Of a stretch of 64,000 nt of DNA, positions 17,664 through 25,553 are shown piece after piece (positions within the stretch are counted from its first letter, which is position 1; every line of letters starts with the position of its first letter). The notes beneath the pieces are model-generated. The model did not search any database. It was not told where the DNA came from and saw nothing but the letters and a program-made list of their open reading frames with translations. The position numbers and the translations under genes are program-made. The DNA is from Bradyrhizobium sp. RD5-C2 (lineage in GTDB: Bacteria > Pseudomonadota > Alphaproteobacteria > Rhizobiales > Xanthobacteraceae). The stretch is taken from the NCBI RefSeq assembly GCF_019972155.1, contig NZ_BOVL01000009.1, positions 76,190 to 140,189 of the forward strand. Direction: 5' to 3'.

Positions 17664-17735
17664 TTTGAGTCCGATCCTTCGGGCCGATATCCTCTTTGCG
17701 CCAATGCGGCCCTTCAGGCCCGGATCATGCTCTAG
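17664..17735. repeat. Imperfect palindromic repeat (GATCATGCTC family)
   Basis: The segment runs from GAGTCCGATCCTTCGGGC to GCCCTTCAGGCCCGGATCATGCTC, whose ends are roughly complementary. It resembles the GATCATGCTC repeats common in rhizobial intergenic DNA. It abuts and slightly enters the 3' end of the CoA transferase gene. Boundaries are approximate. Confidence 0.5.
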
Positions 17736-18943
17736 CTGCGCGCCGTCTTTGCCGGTTGCGCTGCGAAGCCTGCGATCTGATCGTCGGAGAGCCCGATCTC
17801 CTTCAGATAGGACAGTGTGTGCTCGCCGAGCGTCGACATCCGCTTGCGCGCGCCAACCGCCGCGCCGGACATCCGGAACGGCAGATTGAGCACCTTGAAG
17901 CTGCCGCCGCCGTCCTCGACCTCGGCCAGTGCACCGCGATGGGCGATTTGCGGATCGGCGAGCGCCTCGCGCACGGTGCGATAGGCCGACGACGGCACGC
18001 CATATTCATTGAGCGCGGCAAGACAGGCCTGCGTGCTGACCGCGCGCGACCACGCCTCCACACCCTCCATCAGGCCCGCCCAGTTGTCCCGCCGATCGGA
18101 ATATTTGGCGAAGCGCGGATCGGACACCCATTCAGGCCGGCCGATCACCTGCATCAGGTTCTGGAACGTCTTCTCGCTGGCGATCGCCACCATCACGTAG
18201 CCGTCGCTGGTTTCGATCGGGCCGAACATCGGCCGCTGGGTTTGCTTCACCTCGAATTGCGACCACTGCAACTCGTTCAGGGTCAGGCTCAGCATCGATT
18301 CCAGCATCGACACGTCGATATGCTGGCCCTTGCCGCTGGCACCGCGCTGATAGAGCGCGGCCGAGATTGCGCCGAAAGCGTAGACCCCGGTCAGCACATC
18401 GGCGTGATAGATGCCGCAATAATCCGGCCGGGTGCGGCCCGGCTGGTAGGCGAGATGCGCCATCTCGTAGCCTGAGGCGGCATGGATCACCGGCGCATAG
18501 GCCGGCAATTCCGCCGACGGGCCGGTCTGGCCGTAGCCGGAGATCGAGCAGAAGATCAGCTTCGGATTGATGTCGCGGATCGAGGCATAGTCGAGCTTCA
18601 GCCGCCGCATCACGCCGGGGCGGAAATTCTCCACCAGCACGTCGGCGGTCGCGATCAGCCGGCGCACGGCTTCGACGCCGGCCGGTGACTTCAGGTCGAG
18701 CACGAGGCTGTTCTTGCCGATATTGAGCTGGCCGAACGCCGTCGAGCAATGGTTGCGCACCGGCGGCCGCGTCCGCATCGTCTCGCCTTCGGCGGGCTCG
18801 ATCTTGATCACCTCCGCGCCCATGTCGGCGAGCATCCGCGTGCAATGAGGTCCGGCGATCGTGGTCGAAAAATCGAGCACGCGAAGGCCGTCAAAGCTCC
18901 GTGTCAAATTCCCCTCATCGTCGGCGGCTATTGTCGTGGCCAA
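17732..18943 (-). CDS. CaiB/BaiF-type CoA transferase (family III)
   Basis: 403 residues. The N-terminal fold block GLRVLDFSTTIAGPHCTRMLADMGAEVIKIEP and NKNSLVLDLK-like segment GKNSLVLDLKSPAG are hallmark family III features. VLVENFRPGVMRRL and SISGYGQTGP follow, and the presumed catalytic Asp lies in PDYCGIYHADVLTG. These enzymes move CoA between carboxylic acids. The start is TTG at 18943, supported by GGAGGA 7 bases upstream. No companion catabolic gene is adjacent, so the acid is unknown. It precedes the dpp operon on the same strand, 233 bases away and with repeats between. Confidence 0.88.
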   Translation of the reverse strand: MATTIAADDEGNLTRSFDGLRVLDFSTTIAGPHCTRMLADMGAEVIKIEPAEGETMRTRPPVRNHCSTAFGQLNIGKNSLVLDLKSPAGVEAVRRLIATADVLVENFRPGVMRRLKLDYASIRDINPKLIFCSISGYGQTGPSAELPAYAPVIHAASGYEMAHLAYQPGRTRPDYCGIYHADVLTGVYAFGAISAALYQRGASGKGQHIDVSMLESMLSLTLNELQWSQFEVKQTQRPMFGPIETSDGYVMVAIASEKTFQNLMQVIGRPEWVSDPRFAKYSDRRDNWAGLMEGVEAWSRAVSTQACLAALNEYGVPSSAYRTVREALADPQIAHRGALAEVEDGGGSFKVLNLPFRMSGAAVGARKRMSTLGEHTLSYLKEIGLSDDQIAGFAAQPAKTARS

Positions 18944-19119
18944 GGCTTCCTCCAGCTTCGTCGTTTCCGTTGTTCGGCGTCGCGCGACCCTAAAGTGAGC
19001 CGCCCTGGCAGGAAAGCGTCTCGTCCAGACCGGGACCGCGGGCCGTCTTGCATTTTACTCAAAGGCAGATTGGACCCGATCTTGCATAGCTCTGTCACGG
19101 GCTGGAACGAGGGCGCTTG

Positions 19120-20547
19120 TTGAAGGTCTTATTCGTTACGACCGAGATGGACGATTTCGTCCGCGTGGGCGGGCTCGGCGCCGTTTCCGCTGCGCTTCCC
19201 CGGGCGCTCCGCCCCTGGAGCGACGTCAGGATCATGCTTCCCGGCTACCGGGACGTCGTCGAACAGTTCACGCATATTGAAATCGTTGGACAATGCGAGG
19301 CGCTCGCCGAGATGCCTGCCTGCACGCTCGGACGTGCATCGACCAAGGACGGGCTGCCGGTCTACGTGCTGCTGTGTCCGCAGCTCTACGACCGGCCGGG
19401 CAATCCCTATGGCGACGAGTCCGGCCGCGACTGGCCCGACAACGACATCCGATTCGGCCGCTTTGCCTCCGCCGCTGCCGAACTTGCAGCCGGAACGTTG
19501 GACGAGAATTGGGCAGCGGATCTCGTTCACGCCAACGACTGGCAGGCCGCGCTCACACCCGCCTACCTCGCATGGCGCGAGGCGCGGATTCCATCGATCC
19601 TGACCATCCACAATCTCGCCTATCAGGGCTTGTTTCCGAAGGCCTCGCTGCGGCGGATCGGCGCACCGGAAAGCTCCTTCCACATCGACGGGCTTGAGTT
19701 CTACGACAAGCTGTCCTTCCTCAAGGGCGGCCTCGTCTACGCCTCGCATCTGACCACGGTCAGCGCGACCTATGCGAGGGAGATCACCACCGCCGAGCTC
19801 GGCTGCGGCCTGGAGGGGCTGCTGCGCGTGCGCTCCGACGCCGACCAGCTGACCGGCATCCTCAACGGCATCGACGAGAGCTGGGACCCGCGCCACTGCG
19901 CGCAGCTCGCCCAGCCGTTCGGCGCCGGCGACTGGAAGGGCAAGCAGGCCAACGCCGACTATGTCCGCCGGCAATTCGGCCTTGCGGTCTCGCGCGGGCC
20001 GATCTTCGGCCTGGTCGCGCGGCTCGTGCATCAGAAGGGCGTCGACCTCGTGCTGTCGGCCGCCGACGAGATCATCAGGGACGGCGGACAGATCGTCGTC
20101 ACCGGCAGCGGCGAGCCCGCGATCGAGGATGCGCTGGTGGCCGCGCACCGGCGCCGCCCCGACGCGATCGGCGTCATCATCGGCTTCAACGACGCGCAGG
20201 CGCGCCGGATCTTCGCCGGCAGCGATTTCACCCTGATGCCGTCGCGCTTCGAGCCCTGCGGCCTCAGCCAGATGTATGCGCAGCGCTTCGGCTCGTTGCC
20301 GATCGGCCACCAGACCGGCGGGCTGGCGGAGACCATCGCCGACGGCGAGACCGGCTTCCTGTTCGCGCAGCCGTCGGCGGAATCCTTCCTCGGCGGCGTC
20401 AGGCGCGCGTTCGACGCCTATCGCGCCAAGGATCGCCTCAACGCCATGCGCGCCAGCGCGATGGCCAAGTCCTACAGCTGGGACCTGTCGGCCGCCTGCT
20501 ACGGCGCGCTGTACCGGAGGCTCATCATGCCGCGGGCAGAAGCGTAA
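19120..20547 (+). CDS. glgA: Glycogen/starch synthase, GT5 (GlgA-like)
   Basis: 475 residues from the TTG at 19120, which gives the standard MKVLFVTTEM start; another TTG at 19117 is possible. GT-B fold: LVHANDWQAAL and TIHNLAYQGLFP in the N-half, ILNGIDESWDP at the hinge, VARLVHQKGVDLVL, and the C-terminal donor site MPSRFEPCGLSQMYAQRFGSLPI. The enzyme extends alpha-1,4-glucan from ADP-glucose. The ADP-glucose loop, normally K-x-GGL, reads RVGGLGAV, with Arg15 for the usual Lys15. No other glg gene is adjacent, but a debranching-type glucosidase and a GT4 enzyme lie within 11 kb. Confidence 0.88.
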   Translation: MKVLFVTTEMDDFVRVGGLGAVSAALPRALRPWSDVRIMLPGYRDVVEQFTHIEIVGQCEALAEMPACTLGRASTKDGLPVYVLLCPQLYDRPGNPYGDESGRDWPDNDIRFGRFASAAAELAAGTLDENWAADLVHANDWQAALTPAYLAWREARIPSILTIHNLAYQGLFPKASLRRIGAPESSFHIDGLEFYDKLSFLKGGLVYASHLTTVSATYAREITTAELGCGLEGLLRVRSDADQLTGILNGIDESWDPRHCAQLAQPFGAGDWKGKQANADYVRRQFGLAVSRGPIFGLVARLVHQKGVDLVLSAADEIIRDGGQIVVTGSGEPAIEDALVAAHRRRPDAIGVIIGFNDAQARRIFAGSDFTLMPSRFEPCGLSQMYAQRFGSLPIGHQTGGLAETIADGETGFLFAQPSAESFLGGVRRAFDAYRAKDRLNAMRASAMAKSYSWDLSAACYGALYRRLIMPRAEA

Positions 20548-20738
20548 GGCGTCCGCCTCGCAGGCTTGTGAAGTCGCCAAGCTGGCATCCCAGCCGCTTT
20601 GTGACATTCAGCCTGCGCCGCCGACCCCATTCGTGCGATCATGTCCGCGCCCAAGGCCTTCTGCCTGGACGATCACGCAAGCATGAAATTGGCAATGACG
20701 GACTTATTGCAAAAACCCAATTGCGATGGAGGAACATC

Positions 20739-21797
20739 ATGGACGTCAACGAGGAGCGTCTTAATTCATTCATGGGAAAGATGATCGGCGATGTCGGCGC
20801 GGCTATGAACGCCTCGCTGATGCTGCTGGGCGACAAGCTCGGACTCTACAAGGCTCTCGCGCAGCAAGGACCGATGAACGCGGCGGCCCTGGCCAAGGCA
20901 ACAGGAACGGCCGGACGTTACGTTCAGGAATGGCTCTCGGCACAGGCCGCTTCCGGCTACGTCGAGTACGACAGCGCGACCGGAAAATTCTCGATGCTGC
21001 CCGAGCAGGCGCTCGCGCTCGCCGACGAGGAGAGCCCGGTCTTCCTGGGCGCCGTGGGAAGCCTGGTCGGCGCGACGTTTCTCGACGAGCCGAAAATTAC
21101 CGATGCGTTCAAGACGGGCAAGGGCGTCGGCTGGAACAAGCGCAGCGAATGCCTGTTCTGCGGCACCGCCCGGTTCTTCCGCACCAGCTACAAGCACTAT
21201 CTGGTGCAGGAATGGCTGCCGGCGCTCGAGGGCGTCGTCGACAAGCTGAAGAAGGGCGCTGTCGTCGCTGACGTCGGCTGCGGCCACGGCGTCTCGACCC
21301 GGTTGATGGCGGAAGCGTTTCCGAAGTCAACCTTCTACGGCTTCGACTATCATGATGGCTCGATCCAGACGGCACGGATGTCCGCGAAGGAGGCGGGATT
21401 GTCGGACCGCGTCCATTTCCAGACGCACTCCGCCAAGGACTTCCCAGCCAACAAGTATGACCTGGTGTGCTTCTTCGATTGCCTGCACGACATGGGCGAC
21501 CCGGTCGGCGCGCTCAAGCACACCCGCTCCACCCTCGCCGACGACGGCACCTGCCTGTTGATCGAGCCGTTCGCCAATGATCGGCTGGAGGACAACCTCA
21601 ATCCGATCGGGCGGGTCTACTATGCGGCGTCGACGATGATCTGCACGCCGGCGTCGCTGGACCAGGAGGTCGGACTCGCGCTCGGCGCGCAGGCCGGCGA
21701 GACCCGGCTGCGCGAGGTGGCGCGTCAGGGTGGCTTCTCGCGTTTCCGCCGCGCGGCGGAAACACCGTTCAACCTGATCCTGGAAGCCCGGCCCTAA
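20739..21797 (+). CDS. Class I SAM-dependent methyltransferase with N-terminal winged helix
   Basis: 352 residues from the ATG at 20739, with GGAGGA 5 bases upstream. The first 90 residues look like the dimerisation/winged-helix domain of O-methyltransferase-type enzymes (LGDKLGLYKALAQQGPMNAAALAKATG). The Rossmann SAM-binding domain holds motif I VADVGCGHGVS and the acidic GFDYHD loop. LVCFFDCLHDMGDPVGAL and DDGTCLLIEPFANDRLEDN follow. Substrate unknown. The gene stands alone between glgA and a terminator hairpin. Confidence 0.88.
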   Translation: MDVNEERLNSFMGKMIGDVGAAMNASLMLLGDKLGLYKALAQQGPMNAAALAKATGTAGRYVQEWLSAQAASGYVEYDSATGKFSMLPEQALALADEESPVFLGAVGSLVGATFLDEPKITDAFKTGKGVGWNKRSECLFCGTARFFRTSYKHYLVQEWLPALEGVVDKLKKGAVVADVGCGHGVSTRLMAEAFPKSTFYGFDYHDGSIQTARMSAKEAGLSDRVHFQTHSAKDFPANKYDLVCFFDCLHDMGDPVGALKHTRSTLADDGTCLLIEPFANDRLEDNLNPIGRVYYAASTMICTPASLDQEVGLALGAQAGETRLREVARQGGFSRFRRAAETPFNLILEARP

Positions 21798-21810
21798 CGG
21801 CGATACGCGA

Positions 21811-21839
21811 TTGGACGGCGGTGTCGCACCGCCGTCCAA
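21811..21839. terminator. Perfect hairpin between convergent genes
   Basis: TTGGACGGCGGT and ACCGCCGTCCAA form a perfect 12-bp stem around a GTCGC loop, between the methyltransferase and the convergent L,D-transpeptidase. No T tract follows on either side, so it may act as a stabilising 3' end or a weak bidirectional terminator. Confidence 0.65.
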
Positions 21840-21876
21840 CGCTCAGAGTGTTGACTGATCCCGCGGCAGCGCCCCG

Positions 21877-23505
21877 CTACCAGTCCTGTTGCGATTGCCA
21901 GTAGTACTGGCCGCCGCGCCGGCGCGGATTGGCGGGTTGAGGATTGCCGTAATACGGGGAGCCGTACTGGGTCGGCGCCTGAGGATTGCCGTATTGGGGA
22001 TAGCCGTATTGGGTGCCGGACTGGGGATTCCAGCTGCGCTGAGAGAAGAAGCCGAAACCGTCCCCGTCCCCGCTTGCAACCATGTCGTCGGTTTCCATCG
22101 GCCGGGTCGGCTTGCGTGTGATGAAACCACCCTGGGGCTGGTTGCTCAGCACGGCGACGAACTCGGTGCGGTAATTGGTCTCGGCGCTCAGCGGCTCATC
22201 CGAGATGATGATCGACGAGCGCGGCACGGCGGTCGGCGCAATCCGATCCAGCACATCCTGCGGGATGGTGACGCGGTCGAGCGCGTCCTTGGCGTTGCCG
22301 CCGTCGTCGATCGTCACCTCGGTCCAGCGCAGGCTGCCGTCGTTATTGCGGGCCATCGCGGTGAAGATATGCGTGCCGATCGGCTGGTCCGGATCGCGGA
22401 TCGTCACGGGAACCTCGATGCTCGAATCGAACACCTCGCCCCCGTCAGCCCATGGCTTGTGGGTGTTGCGCCGGACATAGAGCTTCTGCGTCGAGCGGCT
22501 GATGTAGACAGAGACCGGCTCGAGCGCGAGCTTCGCCTCGGTCGCCGCCTTCTGGGTGTCGACCTTCTTGGTCTCGGCCGCCTTGGCGGCGTCCTTTGCG
22601 GCCGCTGCGGCGTCGAGCTTCGGCTTGGCGTCGCCCTGGGCCGCCTCGAACTGCGTCGTCGCTTCCGCGGCCTTGGCGGCGGCCTTCTGCTTCAAATCCT
22701 CGGCGCGCGCCTTGGCCTGGTCGGTCTTGGCATTGGCGAGCGTCTTGTCGGCGAACGCGAGCTCGGCGTCGGCACGGGTCTTTGCCTTTTCCAGCTTGCG
22801 CAGTGACGCCGGCGTGAACAGTGCAGCTTCCTTGGTCGCGGCCACGGAGGCCTTCTTTGCCTCGTCGGCCACCTTGGCGGCATCCGCGGCTTCGCGGGAC
22901 AGCGTCTCGGCACGCGCCGGAGCAGCCGCGATGGCCTGGGCGTTCGGCACGAACAGCGCGGGGTGGGTGAAATTCTCCGGGGCCGGATCGTTCGGCGCGA
23001 TGATCACCCGCATCCCGATTCGCGTCCTGTCGAACAGCTTCTCGGCGAAGTCGTAGGGCATCCGCACGCAGCCGTGCGAGGCCGCATAGCCGGGCAGCGG
23101 GCCACCATGCAGCGCGATGCCGTTCCAGGTGATGCGCTGCATGTTCGGCATCCAGGCATCGTCATAAAGCGTCGAGTGGTGGTCCTTGTCCTTCTCGATC
23201 AGCGCAAAGACGCCGGCTGGCGTTTCGCGTCCCTTGACCCCGCTCGACACCGGCGCGCGGTAGATCCAGCCGTCGGCGTCGTAGAAGGTCACCTTCTGGG
23301 CCTTGATCGACACGATCGCCATGATCGGCTCGCCCGCGGCGCGCGGCGCGGTCGCCTCGACCGTTGCCGCAGGACGCTGCTGCTTTGCCGCGGCGCCGCC
23401 GGTCAATGACGCAAGTGTGACCATCGCCGCGAAGGTCACAAAGGCGGGAGGCCCCCAACGCCGCATCGCTCCGGTGATCTGCGCCGTCGTCGTTCGAATT
23501 ACCAT
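21877..23505 (-). CDS. Two-lobed L,D-transpeptidase with coiled-coil insert
   Basis: 542 residues. After a signal sequence or anchor (about 15-40) comes a YkuD domain (about 62-170) with the catalytic set HGGPLPGYAASHGCVRM, His133 and Cys146. Residues about 190-330 are an Ala/Lys/Glu-rich helical stretch that looks like a coiled coil. A second lobe (about 335-470) resembles the end of a YkuD fold (IIISDEPLSAETNYRTEF) but has no His/Cys pair. The tail is Gln/Tyr/Pro/Gly-rich with QYGxP-type repeats. The first lobe should cross-link peptidoglycan or attach proteins to it in the periplasm. GAGGAA lies upstream of the ATG. Confidence 0.88.
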   Translation of the reverse strand: MVIRTTTAQITGAMRRWGPPAFVTFAAMVTLASLTGGAAAKQQRPAATVEATAPRAAGEPIMAIVSIKAQKVTFYDADGWIYRAPVSSGVKGRETPAGVFALIEKDKDHHSTLYDDAWMPNMQRITWNGIALHGGPLPGYAASHGCVRMPYDFAEKLFDRTRIGMRVIIAPNDPAPENFTHPALFVPNAQAIAAAPARAETLSREAADAAKVADEAKKASVAATKEAALFTPASLRKLEKAKTRADAELAFADKTLANAKTDQAKARAEDLKQKAAAKAAEATTQFEAAQGDAKPKLDAAAAAKDAAKAAETKKVDTQKAATEAKLALEPVSVYISRSTQKLYVRRNTHKPWADGGEVFDSSIEVPVTIRDPDQPIGTHIFTAMARNNDGSLRWTEVTIDDGGNAKDALDRVTIPQDVLDRIAPTAVPRSSIIISDEPLSAETNYRTEFVAVLSNQPQGGFITRKPTRPMETDDMVASGDGDGFGFFSQRSWNPQSGTQYGYPQYGNPQAPTQYGSPYYGNPQPANPRRRGGQYYWQSQQDW

Positions 23506-23669
23506 GCGATTCCTCGGTCGAAATGCCTGCCCGCGCTGCGTCGATCCCTACCAGATCACGATTTTGGATTGATTAATCCCGGGGACCATCGGCTCGTTCC
23601 AGCAGCAAATCACTCATATATGACGGCGCATGCATGAGGAAGGGTGCGGCGGGGCGAAACCTGCCCGCG

Positions 23670-25040
23670 TCATGCCGTCCGCCGCGTCTCCGGCATCACC
23701 AGCCAGATCATGAACAGCCCAAGCGCGGCAACGCCGGCCAGGCCCATGAAGGCGGTGCTGCTGCCGAGCTTGTCGCTGACATAGCCGGCCAGCACCGTGC
23801 TGAGCGACGCGCCGATACCGACCGCGGTTCCAACAATGCCCTGCGCCAGGTTGAAATGGCCGCTGCCGAACGCCACGTCGGCCACGATCAGCGGCACCAT
23901 GACGCTGAAGATCGCCGCGGTGATTCCGTCGAAGATCTGCACCATGACCAGCAGATAGGGATCCCGCACCGTTGCGAACAACAGGCCCCGGATCACCAGC
24001 GAGGCGAAGGCAATTAGCAGCAGCGGCCGCCGGCCCCAGGCCTGGGCCTTGCGGCCGACCGACGGCGAGCACAGCGCGACGATCGCTTGCGGCACGATGA
24101 TGCAGGCGGCGATCAGGACCGGCGCCCATTGGCTCGACCGTGTCGTGACGACGCCCGCCATCAGCGGCAGCATCGCGGCATTGGCGAGTTGGAACAGCAT
24201 CATCGCGCCGGCAAAGATCAGGAGCGACCGCTGCCGCACCAGACCGACGATACTGGTCGCCCGTTTGTCGGGAACCTCCCGCTTCACCTCGCCATGGGCC
24301 TGCGCGATGTCGATCTCGCGCTCGCGGATCCGCGCCAGCGACAGCAAGGTCGGGATCGCCAGGATGAAGGTCACGAGGAACACCGATCGGCTCGACAGGA
24401 AATAGCCGCAGGCCCCCATCAGCGCCGCGGCCGAGCCGCTGCCGAGCGACGCGAAGCGCGCATTGCGGCCGAGCCGCTCGCCGATCGCCAGCGGACCGAC
24501 CAGGCCGAGGCTGATCGCGGCGATCGCCGGACCCAGCACGCAGCTTGCGAGCGCGTGCAGCGTTGCGGCGAGCGTCACCACCGGGAAGATCGGCCAGAGC
24601 GCGTAGGCCAGCGCGGCAGCGCCGATGGCGGCCACCGCCCAGCCCGCAACGACCCGCTCCGAGCGCGCCGCATCGACGATCGCGCCGCCGGGCACCTGGC
24701 CCAAGAGGCCGATGATGCCGCCGATCGAGAGCACGAAGCCGATCTCGACCTGGGTCCATTTCTGCGTCGTCAGGTAGACCGCGATGAACGGGCCAAAGCC
24801 GGTTTGCACGTCGGCCAGGAAGAAGATGAACCAGTCGAGCCCGCGCTGGCTTTCGCGCGACGGCAAGCGCGGTTCCTCGGGACCGGGTTGATCGGAGACG
24901 ACCGGCACAATTTTGGTGCCGCCGGCTGATCGCTCGCCACGACCGTCGCCAACCGTCTCGACGGAAGAGTTCGGACGCGCGACCAGCTCTAGCCCCCTAA
25001 TGTTCGTAATCCCATGGATGAAGATTGCCGGCCGCGCCAA
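23670..25040 (-). CDS. Major facilitator superfamily transporter
   Basis: Up to 456 residues, with about 12 hydrophobic segments from residue 68 on (LDWFIFFLADVQTGFGPFIAVYL). The MFS loop between helices 2 and 3 reads GGAIVDAARSERVV. Substrate unknown; efflux of a small molecule is the usual role of this branch. The start is uncertain: the ATG at 25040 overlaps the PRC-barrel gene by 44 bases, and a GTG in IVPVV near residue 44 is an alternative. The first 65 residues are polar and unlike a membrane segment. It follows the PRC-barrel gene on the same strand. Confidence 0.8.
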   Translation of the reverse strand: MARPAIFIHGITNIRGLELVARPNSSVETVGDGRGERSAGGTKIVPVVSDQPGPEEPRLPSRESQRGLDWFIFFLADVQTGFGPFIAVYLTTQKWTQVEIGFVLSIGGIIGLLGQVPGGAIVDAARSERVVAGWAVAAIGAAALAYALWPIFPVVTLAATLHALASCVLGPAIAAISLGLVGPLAIGERLGRNARFASLGSGSAAALMGACGYFLSSRSVFLVTFILAIPTLLSLARIREREIDIAQAHGEVKREVPDKRATSIVGLVRQRSLLIFAGAMMLFQLANAAMLPLMAGVVTTRSSQWAPVLIAACIIVPQAIVALCSPSVGRKAQAWGRRPLLLIAFASLVIRGLLFATVRDPYLLVMVQIFDGITAAIFSVMVPLIVADVAFGSGHFNLAQGIVGTAVGIGASLSTVLAGYVSDKLGSSTAFMGLAGVAALGLFMIWLVMPETRRTA

Positions 25041-25509
25041 GCACGATCAGCGGCGTATCTTCCTTGTATTCAGGCGCAGCGCTCACCTGCTGCTTGTTGA
25101 GGTCCAGCGTGATGCTGTCGCTCTTGCTGGAAACGCCGGCGAAACGCAGTGCGTTCCAGTCGACCACGATCTTCCGGCTGCCGACGCCGAGGAAGCCCCC
25201 GAAATCGATCACCGCGGCGCGAACCTTGCCGTCGCGGTCGACGATGACGTCGACGATGCGGCCCATGTCCTCATTGGCGGAACTGCGCACGTCGCGCCCG
25301 AGAATGCCGTGCGCATCGCGCGCGCCGATCACGGTCACCGAAGGCGGCGGCGACTGTTCCTTTGACGGTTCCTTGGCCTGCTCCTTCGGTGCAGCAGCTG
25401 CTGGCGGCGCAGGAGTTGCTGGCGTCTTGCCTTCGTCGTCGGCGGCACGGACACCCGCGCATGTCAGCAGCGCCGCTCCAACCAGCATCACCATGATCCT
25501 CGGACGCAT
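24997..25509 (-). CDS. Exported PRC-barrel domain protein
   Basis: 170 residues from the ATG at 25509, which has GGGAGAGG upstream. A signal peptide (about 1-22, ending VRA) is followed by a Pro/Ala/Lys-rich linker. A PRC-barrel-like domain spans about 60-150: ILGRDVRSSANEDMGRIVDVIVDRDGKVRAAVIDFGGFLGVGSRKI. PRC-barrels are small beta folds used for RNA or protein contact, and periplasmic versions are common in rhizobia but uncharacterised. It lies between the debranching-like glucosidase (44 bases upstream) and the MFS gene, so all three may be one transcript. Confidence 0.8.
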   Translation of the reverse strand: MRPRIMVMLVGAALLTCAGVRAADDEGKTPATPAPPAAAAPKEQAKEPSKEQSPPPSVTVIGARDAHGILGRDVRSSANEDMGRIVDVIVDRDGKVRAAVIDFGGFLGVGSRKIVVDWNALRFAGVSSKSDSITLDLNKQQVSAAPEYKEDTPLIVLGAAGNLHPWDYEH

Positions 25510-25553
25510 ATACCTCTCCCCACGATTTCGCCGCGCGCACCGTGCGACGACGC

